A program made the translations under genes and the position numbers. The notes below the pieces were generated by a model. The model was not told the origin of the DNA. It worked only from the letters and a program-made list of their open reading frames with translations, and did no database searches. A stretch of 64,000 nucleotides of DNA. Source: Panaeolus papilionaceus (lineage: Eukaryota; Basidiomycota; Agaricomycetes; Agaricales). The number at the start of each line of letters is the position of its first letter. Positions within the stretch are counted from its first letter, which is position 1. The DNA is taken from positions 2,542,001-2,606,000 of the forward strand of contig JADNRZ010000003.1 in assembly GCA_015501605.1 (NCBI GenBank). Direction: 5' to 3'. Shown piece by piece: positions 23,350 to 41,446 of the stretch.

Positions 23350-24588
23350 CTTTTATGATAAAAAGGTCCCTCTTCCCCTGGGTTTATGATTCCGGCGTCT
23401 TCTTTTCACTGATAATGCCCCTTTTCTGTTCAATTATAACACGAAAGTGTAAACTCATCAACATCCAGAACCGCATAAAAGTACCGAGAGCAAGGGAAAA
23501 AAGTCATACCCTCAAATTCCGAGGACCTTTGTTTACTTTTTATGGATTTTTTCCCTCTTTCTTGGTACTGATTCTAACCAATGGGAATTTTAGATGAGGA
23601 TTGAATACACGGTATGTGTTGGTATTTCACTGGTGTATCCGTAGGAAAATCGTATTTTGTGCGGGACGTGGTGGCGGATGTCGGAAAACCCTGGTGCGGC
23701 GGTATAAAAATAACTGGGGTCCAAACCTAGACCGCTGTTCCGCCCACACGATTAACTTCCGACCTCCTAACGAGGTCTTGCTATGGAGTTTGTCTGGGTA
23801 AGAGTCGACGGAGAGAATCAGAGTCTTTCGTATGCCCTTGATGTATAAAATTAGATAACAGGCAGAATGGCACTCAGTAACGCCTTTAAATTCAAGCATA
23901 GATGTCATAGATATGCATGTCGAGGAATGGAGGTCTTGAGGAATGTCAATGTGCATGCTGTCCTCTACGCACGATGAGGGAATGAATGCACGCATTGGCG
24001 CCACTAAGTCTTCCCCAGTCTCCCAGGTAAATATTCCAGCTCTCGAGCTTCGAGACTCGAGTCGCCTGCCATGAAATTTCCTGTATGTGTATATTATATG
24101 CACAGAACATTACATATCACCGTCACTGGTGTCATGTACCAACTGCTTTTTTTTCTTCTAATTTCATTTTTCCTTTCATCTGGCGCTGTGGGCATTTTAC
24201 CATTGCTAGTCGACAACCCGGATGATGGCAATATACATAGGCTCGAGGGGAGGGGCTGCACGGCGTACGCAGCTTTAATTAACAAAGGTTCGTGGCGACC
24301 AATATGTCGAGTGAAATTAACTTACTGTCGTTGCTGAAATTTTGCGCAGCATATATCATGTCAGGTCCCGTCAGGTATGCTTGTCAGGCGCATATGTATA
24401 TGAATACGAAATAACCATGAACAGATACCTTTATGGAGCGACAGGTGCATATCCATATGCAATGGTCCATATGAGCTACCCCTGACGAGTCGAGACTATG
24501 TACAGCACGACGTATAGTTTACATTTGGTCGGGCTGTCCTGAAGGCTATCATCACGACGCGCAGCATCTTTTTCCTTTTCGTTTCTCA
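23350..24588. other. Upstream intergenic region of the RA-PH gene
   Basis: No supported gene. A 158-codon ORF on the minus strand (23627-24103) has no domain or splice context and is treated as chance. Confidence 0.45.
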
Positions 24589-24813
24589 CTATAGTACACA
24601 AAAATAAACCAAAGAAAAGTGGTTGTCAACGACCCTGGCAGATGAACAGAAGGCGACGAAAATGATCTTGACCTTCTTCGCAGGAGTCCAGTCTACTCCA
24701 AGACGATCTGCAATGAGATCACGCAACAGCTCTAGCACTCCGTCAGGGACGCCCATGTTTTCCAAGTCAAGGCACACGTTGATCGCTGTGCCTGAATCTA
24801 TAAGCGCTTGCAT
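24589..24813 (-). CDS. Possible small protein or exon, unassigned
   Basis: An open frame of 74 codons from an internal ATG at 24813; it is open a little further upstream without another ATG, so it may be a later exon. The first half (QALIDSGTAINVCLDLENMG followed by VPDGVLELLRDL) has the even spacing of a conserved helical protein and vaguely recalls the helical core of MOZART1-type gamma-tubulin complex factors, but the match is too weak to use as a name. The second half looks like readthrough into non-coding DNA. Confidence 0.3.
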   Translation of the reverse strand: MQALIDSGTAINVCLDLENMGVPDGVLELLRDLIADRLGVDWTPAKKVKIIFVAFCSSARVVDNHFSLVYFCVL

Positions 24814-24837
24814 ATACTCTAGAGATTGTTGCCACAA

Positions 24838-25968
24838 GCGCGCAAAGAAGGTGGAACTTCAGAAGGAAGCATAATCACAAAACCTTCTATGGGTAGTATA
24901 TAGTACGCGCTGCATTATGTTGGTGGGGAGGGGACTAAGCAACATTAGACACCGTCGGTTCAATTAGCAGAAGAAATTTCACGACTCGACAAGACTCCCA
25001 GTCTGCCTAGCTGAGTCTTACAGAGCTTATTCAATTATGTCAGAAATTTTCGAATAACGCAGGCCTTGAGAATGAATCATTTTGAGGTTCCCACTTACAA
25101 GCATCATGACAGGCGGAATTGACTCGGAAGTCAAACTTGGAAGCTTGCAGCTTGAACGACGAAGGAAGCTCAACTTGTTAAGACCTGTAGCCGAGTTGAC
25201 GTTTATAGCATGAGTGTGATATTTTCATTTAGCTGAAATTTTTTGGGGCCTTTTAAAAAAAAAATTAAAGACATTCGTCAGCAATAATAATTTAATACAG
25301 TGTAAATAAACGCTGCGTTATTCCAGTCTAAGCGCTTAGTACGAGTAGGTGTTTGTCATTGCTTGGGTTGAACGCCAACGTCATCCGCAACGGCGACTAA
25401 ACTCAGCACAAGCCATCGGTGTTCTAATGCCAAACCTTCTCACCAACGACTGCCACAGGCACATCCGAGTCTCCACAATCCGTAACCAAGAATTTATTTT
25501 TGCTTTCTTGTTCATGAAGACAAAATCGCAGTTCGAGCGAGGGGAGACACATCACTGAAGTTTCCAACACGAGTATTGTCGACTTCGACTCGCAGCCCAG
25601 TGAAGGAGGACAACACAGCAACTCTGGTTTTTGGTGCAGAGCATCTTGCTGTCGTGCTTATGGACACAGTTTCGGTTGGAAATCATAGACAGAGGTTCGG
25701 ATAACGAGGCCAGGCTTTCAGATATGGGTAAACAGTCGGCTGAAAGGACGCATAGTCGTTGAACGTGAACGACCTCAACGAATGCACGCAATGCGTACTG
25801 TATATGTTTCGCGTGGACCTGTCTTTATCTGCCTGCCGCTGCGTGCGAAGCCGATGCGCACTTGTTACTTGGGTCGCAGCTCACCAGCATCTGTTCATTG
25901 CGAGAACCACGGTGGTTGGATTTATTTTTATCTTCCTTGATTGACATAGAGAGTATAAAACCACAAAG
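24838..25968. other. Intergenic region upstream of the ABC transporter
   Basis: About 1.1 kb without a recognisable gene. A TATAAAA at 25954-25960 lies only 9 bp from the proposed transporter ATG, too close to act as its TATA box if that ATG is right. Confidence 0.45.
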
Positions 25969-32286
<6,318 letters not shown>

Positions 32287-32849
32287 CAACGTAGTGGTGT
32301 TGCCCCCTCCCTAAATAAATAAACTTCTTGCAATGAAAATGCCAGTGGGAAGTTTTAATGCATTCGTGTTGGCACTGTCATTGACAGGTGCTAATCTTTG
32401 GTATGAGTTCGCCTGTCGTCTTGCTCAGAGCGCTTGTTGAGCATTTGGTTTGCATCGGAGTCTCGGTCCGGGATTCATGGTCAGCAAAATGGCCTGTGAC
32501 GCTGGCGGTCTCTTCTTGTCCAGTTCTCTAACATTGACCTGTCATTTTTAATTGCTCGCGTTCCGCTTTATGTTCTAATTATAGGTCATTCCGCTCCTAT
32601 TTGCTCACCTGATGACAACATAGAGTCTTCCTCAACATAGTTTTGCACAAGGGCCCACATACTGGAGGGAATTTACCGCCAGAATTCAGTAATCGCCAGC
32701 ACTCGTAGTCCGTCACTCGCCCCCAATCTTCTGTCCTTCGTGATGGATATTTAGGAGTATGTACACCGGAATATGTGACCTGACCATAATAAAAGGTGGT
32801 GGCCATTCTCCTTGAACCCAGCTCCCCAGGACCCACTAATTCCTGAATT
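32287..32849. other. Intergenic region / promoter of GH27 gene
   Basis: Contains the 3' end of the transporter transcript (AATAAATAAA at about 32313-32322 may be the polyadenylation signal) and the upstream region of the next gene, with a TATA-like TAATAAAAGG about 60 bp before its ATG. Confidence 0.5.
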
Positions 32850-35823
32850 ATGCTTTCAGTCCAAGCTGTCTTCGTCTCTCTGTTGATTTCTTCGGGGTCA
32901 TTGGCCCTTGATAATGGAGTTGCAAGAACCCCACCAATGGGCTGGAATCCGTACAATGCCTTCTTGTCAGTCGTCATCTTTCCCGCTTTCACGTTTCCCT
33001 AAGTGTTTTCAATTGTAGCTGCAATACCAAGGAGGCCGATTATAAAACCGCTGGCCAAAAGCTCATTAGTTTAGGCCTAAGCAACCTTGGCTATAAATAT
33101 GTAAATCTGTAAGTTGGGTGCAGAGCACCACTTCTATCGCTTTCAGAACGAACGCTGTGGATACTAACGATTACTTGTTAGCGATTGCGGGTGGCAAGGA
33201 AAATCTCGGAATGCAACCGGCGGTTTCACTTGGGATACCTCCGTTATTCCATCTGGCATTCCGGCATTGGCATCCTATCTTCATGGCCTTGGCCTCAAAT
33301 TTGGGGTCTATTCAGATGCGTGAGTTTTTGGTTTCCTCAAATCCTTACAGCAATTGAATTTCTAGGAACGAAACAGTGGCTATTACTCTTGCGATTCTCA
33401 AGGTGGAAATGGCCATTACCTGGGAAGTCTAGGATTTGAACAATCAGACGCAAAATCTTTCGCGTCGTGGGGTGCCGATTATTTGAAGGTAAGAATTTTT
33501 GCCCAATAAAAAGCACTCAGCAGACACTGAACGTTGTTGGTTGTAGTACGACAACTGTTTTGCAGGTATGGCTTGACGCTCGTCGAAGTGCAATAAACAC
33601 GCACTCATGGTTTCAAAGTCAGTCAAACGGATTTCGTGAATGCCAACCCACCGATCTCCGTAAGATCTTCCATTTCCCCAGTAAACGAAGTGTCACTCAT
33701 CTTATGCGCCTAGCTCAAGGTATTTCTTTATTTTTACGCTCAGATGATAGGCATCTCAGCGTGCCATTGGACGATAGCCCCACTTTGATGCAATGAGAGA
33801 CGGATTGTTGGCTACCAAGCGGCCAATAGTTTATTCTGTTTGCAATTGGGGCGTTCAAGGTTGTGTCACTTTCTGCCAGCTACCTCCAGGCCACTAATTT
33901 CCTTTTTTACGCTCATGCAGACCCCGCCAGGTGGCCTGGTACTGGAACAGGAAACTCGTGAGTGGTTGTATTCCGTGCATTTCATTCACAATCAGTCTCA
34001 TTGGAGTTTGGAATTTTCGGCCATACACAGGTGGAGAATATCGTAAGTCCATCTCCCCGTAATACCCCTTTTTCGTCTATGTATACCAAATACCTTGTGG
34101 CTTGATAGGAACGATATTGGACCCCCTGTCAACTGGGACCAACTCATAAGAATTATCAACCAAGTTGTCCCGATTACACAATTCGCTCAACCCGGAGGTT
34201 GGAATGGTGAGATTATCGCACTCATAGTCTTGATGCGTCGTTAAACGTTGGACAGACTTGGATATGCTTGAAGTCGGAAATTCTGGCTTGACCTTCGCCG
34301 AGCAGCAAACTCATTTCGCATTCTGGGCCGCTGTAAAGTGAGTTTTGAACCTATGGCTCAGGAAGTATCCTCATACGACATTCTGACCATCATCAATCAA
34401 TCAATCTACGACAGGTCCCCGCTCATCCTGTCTACGAATTTGAATACCATCTCCAGCCAGGTCTTGGATCTTGTCAAAAACCCAAGGCTTATCGCTGTCA
34501 ATGTAGGTCCAACAATATACCTGATCGTGCTTGAACAAACTAGGATTAAACCTTGTTCGCTCTGTTCTCTAGCAAGACTCTTTGGGCAAGTCTGTTGCGT
34601 TCAAACGTCGGTACACTAACGACCATGACGTATGGTCTGGGCCTTTATCTGATGGCTCAACTGTCGTCGGTGAGTGTTTCTATTGAACGGCGAACGTCTC
34701 CCCATTCCGTCACCGGAAGTCCCTTTGAATTTCACGGGTCAGCATCAGACCGCGGTGGCGAAGCTTCGCCTCGGATGGGTGTATCTCATATCAATGGCTA
34801 CATAATGGCTAATTGGGAAGGGAATGCTTTGGCACCTTTCAAATGCACCCTTGATCCCACCGGCCATTTTTCATGAATGCGACGTTTACTAATCGACGAC
34901 AACTTGTTTTTGTGTAGTTGTGATTAACTGGCAAAATTCTCAGCGTTCACTTACGCTCAACCTCGACGACGTTGGTATCGCCTCTGCCAACGGTCAAGAC
35001 CTTCTCAGTGGAGCGAACCTGGGAGAGCTCAGAAACACGTGCGTATTCATTCAATTCATTGCTCCATTTTTCGATGCACAATCCTGTTGTTTTTTACGAC
35101 GTGTTTCTATTGATGCATGTCCATCTGGAAAAAGAAACATATGTATGCTTACAGTTCTCATGTTTTCATACGTCCCGTCATCTACCTTTCTAATTTACCG
35201 AGATTTACTTCGTGGAGGCTGACCCATCAACTCAATATGTTGCAGGTATACAAGCACCGTTGCCGCACACGGCTGCGTTGTTCTGAAGCTTACCAACGCG
35301 GTCTCATCAGGTGGACATTCGTTCACATATTACAACGCTGCCTCTGGCACCATATCGGGAGGCGCCAATACCCGCTCAGTTGCAGGCGTAACTGTCGTTG
35401 GATATGTTGGGAATGGTGGAACGATTACGTTGAACAACGTCGATGGAGGCTCAAACGGAGGAACTAAACTCCTGTCCTTCGATTATATCAACGGAGACCA
35501 CACTTTCTCCAACAGCGCAACTTGCTCCAACTGCCGTTACGCGTACGTGAGCGTGAATGGAGGAACCGCTGTCCAAATGAATATGCCCATTTCTGCCCAG
35601 GTAAGTCCTGATAGATCCATCTTGTATAAGCGGTCCAATGTGACTGACTCATCATTCTCGCTTCCTACTCATCACACTCACGATCTCAAAGTCTTGGGAT
35701 ATCCTCCTCTCAGGCTATACTGTATCAGTTTCAGGTTTCAAAGCAGGGAGGACCAACACCATCACTATCTCGAACCCCAGCGGCTTTGCTCCTGACTTCT
35801 ACCGTGTTGGAGTCGCACAGTAG
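32850..35823 (+). CDS. Secreted alpha-galactosidase, glycoside hydrolase family 27, with C-terminal binding module
   Basis: Hydrolyses terminal alpha-galactosyl residues of galactomannans and raffinose sugars outside the cell. ATG 32850 starts a signal peptide (MLSVQAVFVSLLISSGSLA), then LDNGVARTPPMGWNPYNAF, the classic GH27 start. Exon joins are consistent: NAF to CNTKEADYKTAGQKL, LGYKYVNL to DCGWQGKS, IPALASYLHGLGLKFGVYSD, then LGFEQSDAKSFASWGADYLK joined to YDNC, which carries the catalytic nucleophile Asp. Later exons hold NWDQLIRIINQVVPITQFAQ, GGWNDLDMLEVGN (acid/base region) and RLIAVNQDSLGKSV. From about 35250 a beta-rich C-terminal region ends SWDILLSGYTVSVSGFKAG...DFYRVGVAQ and resembles a CBM35-type module. 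TAG at 35821-35823. About ten short introns; exact borders were not all fixed. Confidence 0.9.
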
Positions 35824-37980
35824 GTGTGGCAAATTCAGGAACACTAAGCATTTGTATGACGTCTCACCATCACATTCGCGTGCGCAAGGAGGTAAAACTT
35901 AGGGTTATTCTGAGATAGATCTTTTCGGTGTCTTTCGCGGGAACGTAGCTTCGTATGCGGCAAATGTAAACGTGGTGGCGATCTGATAATTTCAATCCAT
36001 TTAGCAATCGCACCCCCCGACCGCGAACTCAACTGAGGTCGTTTTAACAGAACTCGATTGTTGAAGTGTTGTCGCCCTTGCACAAAATAGACCAGCGAAT
36101 CGCCGACAGATGCACATATTCATTCTTCCAGCTGACATCTGGCGTTTCAAGGCTGAAAACTAAGGAAAACCTCATCAAATTGCAAGCTAATGAAACGACT
36201 CTCTCAGGTGTCGCAGATATCGACGCTCCTTCAGGAAGGCTGGGGATCTGTACATTCTAGAGTTGCCGCGCAAGTTCATTCGGAGACATGTTTTCCGAGA
36301 ACCAATTCAATTTCGCTCATCAACCTGGAGAATAGGTAGGTGTTTCGGTCTCTTGACATTTGTCAAGGTCAATCAATATCATTTGGGGCACCCTGCCCGC
36401 TGTCACTCATATGTTATCAATCTACTTCCGGTCGGAGGTTATGCCCTCGTGGTGATGCTTGAACCGAATATACTTGAGGTCCGATTGCCAACGGAGTGTG
36501 CGATGGCTCAGTGCTTTTCGTCATTCGCTTTGGCAATCAGCAGGCTGTGCATGACCAAGAGGACGAACCTACAAAGCAATTGCGAAATTGGGTGCAATGA
36601 TCGTGGGCCTAGCGGATATTCGATCCGGACTCGTTGGGTGTTTGCGTGGTCAAAATGGTTATTCGGAGACTTTCAACACCACACCCTAGAATGATACAAT
36701 GACACATTATTTGCAACTAGATGTATATGCGTATTCCGGAAAACTGCGAACCCTCGAGGTAACACTGCAACCTAACGAATCCTTTCTTTACAAGTCACAA
36801 ATGTCGAAAATCACAGACAGGTCCATTCAATCTATAATTACTGTCCCCTACTTATACATAGACACCGTCACGCTCAAGGGCAGACAACCTTCTGACCGAG
36901 GTGCACAAATAAACATCCCTCATAGGATAGGAAGGTGTTTTATTTGAATACCTCGCCTTCCGCGAACTACACGGACACCGTCGATCACCGTACAGTGAGA
37001 GCCACCAACCCTAGGACGGATACAAGATTTGCGTGATTGGTTCACATTCGGGATTACTTTGACGCGGAACAGCCTGATCGTGAAATAGATTAACGAACTT
37101 GTGGTGTCACGATGAAACCCCGCGTCGTATTCCGAGAGTTGGGTTTCGTAAGTGTATCGATGTTCCTTGAGTGGATGCCGGTGGGTGCACTTGCTATTCT
37201 AGGTCGGTCCTCGGATGGGGGCCAAGTCAAAAACGTATCTGCGCATTGTCAGCGCATTGTGGAGTGGTGCTGTAGCACCTATCCCATCGGTCCCAGAAGA
37301 TGCCAAAGAGTGATGCGATGATACAGCAAATGCAGCCAATAGAATCAGATAGATGGTGTAGACGAGGAAGATGACGGTCTTCGAAGGTTCGTCAGTCTCA
37401 GAACAGCTTGTCAGTAAATGGATATCTGAATCAACAATCGTGATTAGCAAGTGACGCGTGTATAAAGTACATGGGTAGTACAACAAAAATGGCATTGGGT
37501 TTACGAAAACTCAAAGTGTGAGTTGTGCAGGGGAATCGTTATCAAGAAGTCGCGGCAAAATAATCTACATACGAGGGGATCACGAAAGGATTGAGTCATA
37601 ATGAGGACGCGGCAAAGCAAACCGTGGCAATAGAATGACCAATATAAACCATAGGAAACACGAGAGGTGAATAGACAGCAAAGAAGGTTCGAAGAAGGCA
37701 GGAGAGGATATGTGAATGATGTCGCAAAAAGGAAGAAAGGTATAATGAGTACTTCACAATGACTTCAAAATGGTGATTTTGACGAGTTAACAATGTGTGG
37801 ATAGCGCTTCGAAACGCCGCAGTCACGGAAATGAACGCTCGACCAGGTAGCTTCGAGCTTAGACGGGAATGGAGCAGAGTGTCGATGAGGTAGTATTATC
37901 ACCAAATTTGAGAACACCGAAGTCCTTGATTCTCGAGATCAACTCTCGAAATGAGGACGTGCACTCTCAGATAAATAACC
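35824..37980. other. Intergenic region, possible decayed coding DNA
   Basis: 2.1 kb without a supported gene. Plus-strand open stretches at 36066-36260, 36263-36694 and 36699-36947 are consecutive and could be pieces of a degenerated gene, but I found no domain and no consistent splicing. Confidence 0.4.
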
Positions 37981-40900
37981 TTACGATGCTCGTCGTAAGA
38001 TAACCATTAGACCGTCAGAGTGTGCCGAAAAGATCGCATCGACTTCGAATTGCTCGCATTCAGGAAGGTCGACTTGGCCGTACTGGGTGGCGGGACCTTG
38101 GCCAGTGGGAGACTGTGCTCGCCGACCGACGGTACCATGTGATCGGTGGTTTGTACGCCCGTATCTGGGATCATTGGGCCCACAAAGTCGAGCTGTTCGT
38201 GCTTTTGATGTTGAGCCTTGTCGTTCGCGTCGATTGGGAGTACTCGTAGGCTCGGGCATTCGTTCACTGTAGTTGATACATGAGCACGAGCATTCAGATG
38301 ACAATGGGAGAGTTGTGACCAACCTGCTATCCCTAGCCTCAACTCCCAACAAAAACTTCCCAAATCCAAACCCACCATCGCTCGGTTGACCCTTCTCATT
38401 GACCCCCCATCCTTTCACAAGATCGACCCATTCTTTAACCCTTCCTTCGTCCTTCTTTGCAACAAAATCGTAAAACGGTTTACCAATTGTCCTAGTCGTA
38501 TCATTGACGAGAAGGTCATTCGAGCAGTACATGATAGTACTTGATCTGGTGAACCGATCGAGAATGAAGGCAGTTCTGAATGATTTGGAGGGAAGATGCG
38601 GGAAAGTGATTATCTCGGGGTTCGTAGGCGAGACCGTAGCCAGGTCTGTTGGATCGTAAGGTCGTGGTGGTGGCATAACGAGTGCTGAAGGCGGTGGCAA
38701 AACACATGGCGATGGGCTTCGCGTCCTGCTTGGGCTTCGGTGTCTGCTGTAATCCGAAGGATATCTCTCCCGACTCCGACTTTGGCTCTCACTATTCGAG
38801 CTCGACTCCGTATCTCTTCTCCTCAAGACCGGCCTGGTCTCCTCATAATGCTGATACCCATTCGTCGGCCCATGTCCATTCGTCCCTCGCTCCTCTTCTT
38901 CCGACACATACCCCGAATACCCATTCCTCCGCCTCCTCTCCATCTCTCTCTCCCTCTCCATCTCCGCATCATCATCAGGGTTCGTCAGTGCGCTAATACT
39001 CGCACGTCGCGCAGCCTCACTCTTCCCATCCACCCCGGGACCGCTGCCGTTCGTAATCACCCCTATCGGCCTACTATTACCCCCTGATCCTCCAATGCCA
39101 TCAACACCACTCCCTCCTGACGGCGTTGGTGGTGCTGCTCCTCGGTCCCACTCGGGGGATCCTCGAGTAGCGCCACCTGGACTGATTGAGCTCCGCGGAC
39201 TTTGGCTATCGTCCTTCTTTTGCGACTGTGATCCCCAAGAAGAGGCGGAGGGTGATGGGGAGGCTGGGATCGATGACATGGAGAGACTGAGACTTGGGAG
39301 GACGGGTGATGGAGGCATTGGGGATCTATCAGCCCATCGCTAAAAAAAACAAAAAATGGTGTTAGTTGCGAAGCTCTCAATGGGCCATTCATGAAATAAA
39401 GAGAGCAGAGACTCGAAAGGGTAAAGGAGAGGAACAAGACGAATGAGAAGCAAGCAACGCTCGAAGTCCTGTCACCCGTCACAAGAACGTGGATGACAGC
39501 GCGGATATCGAAAGAGCTGGAAACAGTATAAACGAAGTTCGAGGTCTCATTAAATAACAAGGGCGTGCAAAAGCGGCGGAGAAGAAGATAATCAAAACCG
39601 CCAGGAAGCACAGAAAATGACCCGGAGGATCTACTCCGCAGATAATTCGCTCAAAAACGGGGGAAGAAGGTGAATGAAACGAACGAAGCAAGGGAAATTA
39701 AGGATATCAAAAGTTGAGAAATACGAATGAGGAATCCTCATGGCCCAAAATCAGTTATCAGTAAATATGAATGAGAACACATGAGAGCTGAGAGCATGGC
39801 CGAAGATGGGCTGTGCTCGTGTCCATGAACCTTCATAGAAGGCAGGCGGAGTAGGAAATGGGTAAAAGACCAGGACGGGACTTGGAGAGAAGGAAGGGCC
39901 GTCAACAAGTGCAGACACTGGCCGGTGGATAAAAATAAACAAGGAGTTGAATGGGGTCATCCCATGGAATCAAAAAGGCAAAGCGAAGCACGAAGCACCA
40001 ACAAGGCTCCGCGCGTCCGAGAACCCATTAGCGGGTCGACGTAACGATCCGCGGGGAGAAGGGTTAAACTGGGCTGATGGAGCTGAAGGAATGGTTAGAG
40101 GCAAGAGCTACGTAGACGGATGGCGCAAGGGGTAGGGAGCAGCCCAATTAATGAAGTTGACGTGACTCCAAATAACGCGCATTATGCCGTACCCTCTTTC
40201 ATCCACCCATCAGTCTCATCAAGCTGACGTGCCGCTGCTGAAAGCGTAAAAATACCTCGACAAAAATAAATCAAAAAAGATAAAGAAGCAAAAATAGTTG
40301 AAGCGAGTGAGAAAGAGGGTATAGATGATCATGAGACGAGGAAGCAGTTCGACGAAACGAAGAACGGAAGGGGAGTACGGGGACGCATGGTGATAAAACC
40401 TTCAAAGAGTTTTGATAAATGAAATAGTTTGAAAACGGAGAAGCACTACAATCCAAATCGAAGAGGAGATAAAAAAAAATCACAGAAAGTACTGTCAAAG
40501 AGAAAGAGAGAAAATGATGATGTACACGCACCCTAAACTCAAAATTTGCAGCGCTGGGAGTTATGACCGTGATTTCTTGGGCCGTCGAGGCGTTGTGTAG
40601 GGCTTTGGCCCCTGGACTAGCGAACGACACACTGCCGACCAGGACGTTGTGTACCACAGTTCTAGAGGATTTTAAAAATGTAATCAGCGGGGCGTGTCTT
40701 CCGGTGGAAAACGGGAAAATGGATGGTTCGGGAGAGGAAGCATGTTTGCATGAAAAGTAGACGAAGGATGAGCGGAGGAGTTAAGTCTAGGCTTAGCTCA
40801 TAGACTATGTGTACTTCCCAGGTCGGAGAGTGAATGGGGTAGGTGATGAAGGAAAAATATGCTTACCGGGACTGGAGGAGAGAGGGGGAATGCGAGTGCC

Positions 40901-41446
40901 AGGTGAGCATGAGGTATTCACGGAGAGGGTAAATTAACGCACCACGCCGCAGAGGACGTAACCTCTATACGGATCCTTATGCCGCATTCTTAGATATACG
41001 AGGCATGCTGCTTTGTCTTGCTGAATTGTGTCACTGTTGTAATGAGAGATGCTGAGACAACACTGAAGGTCAAGGTCGTTGCGTACGCACTAATGTAGTC
41101 TCCTCACTCGCGGGAACTCATCAGGGTGTACGAGTTCAAGTGATGGTCGGCCAATCAGTTCATGGGGTTCAAAGCCTATGAATATGAAGCAGAAGTAAAT
41201 ATACCTGAACTGAGGAGCGATGCAGAGGTATCACACACCTAGGAGATCCGTAACGGACTCTGTCATGTACAACCATTTTGCCTACGCCAAGACCGCCGAC
41301 GTCAGCTCATCATCAATATTATCCTGAGAGGGCGCACCTCTTGAGAGAAATCTACGATTCCAACTGTGAAACAAAATTAATCGTGAGGCGGGGCAGTAAA
41401 AAAAGAAGAACGTACTGAACGATACGCATGGTGGGGGCTGGAGCAT
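37981..41446 (-). CDS. Two-PAS-domain protein with micro-exons
   Basis: Probable sensory or regulatory protein. Nine exons, all in phase: 41446-41416, 41363-41338 (26 nt), 41281-41239, 41175-41091, 41033-40943, 40871-40867 (5 nt), 40661-40532, 39339-38324 and 38266-37981. PAS 1 spans exons 1-7: GIVDFSQEAKWLYMTESVTD, LLGFEPHELIGRPSLELVHP, DEFPRVRRLHYDTIQQDKAA, YRGYVLCGV, SRTVVHNVLVGSVSFASPGA. A Ser/Pro/Arg-rich linker follows. PAS 2 starts FRTAFILDRFTRSSTIMYCS and closes at the very C-terminus with EQFEVDAIFSAHSDGLMVIL, split by a disordered insert. Overall it resembles the PAS part of White-Collar-like regulators, but no LOV cysteine motif (GRNCRFLQ) and no GATA finger are seen, so a light-sensor role is not supported. 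The ligand is unknown. Intron 7 is 1,192 nt. Confidence 0.82.
40867..40871 (-). other. 5-nt micro-exon of the two-PAS gene
   Basis: TCCCG on the minus strand, preceded by CTCCTCCAG and followed by GTAAGC. The preceding exon ends in phase 0 (...CTC TGC GGC GTG) and the next begins A ACT GTG GTA, so TCC CG|A restores Ser-Arg and keeps the PAS frame: V-S-R-T-V-V-H. Without it the two flanking exons are not in frame. Confidence 0.72.

Noticed and set aside
23627..24103. 158-codon minus-strand ORF
   Set aside because: No domain, odd composition (Arg/Ser/Thr-rich), no ATG context or introns like those of its neighbours; likely chance.
24589..24813. Naming the small ORF MOZART1 (gamma-tubulin complex factor)
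   Set aside because: Only the spacing of helical hydrophobics and a Cys are similar; the characteristic LNTGLD and CVxxxExGxNPEAL residues are absent.
25952..25960. TATAAAA as TATA box of the ABC transporter
   Set aside because: Only 9 bp separate it from the proposed ATG, leaving no room for a transcription start; either it is chance or the ATG is wrong.
32597..32977. Minus-strand ORF of 126 codons with protein-like composition between the ABC transporter and GH27 gene
   Set aside because: It lies antisense to the first exon of the GH27 gene (signal peptide and LDNGVARTPPMGWNPYN on the plus strand), which fits the family and splices in phase to the rest. The antisense ORF is a shadow.
37981..41446. 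White-Collar-1-type blue-light receptor
   Set aside because: Two PAS folds are present but no LOV flavin-cysteine motif or GATA zinc finger is seen, so I keep the neutral name.
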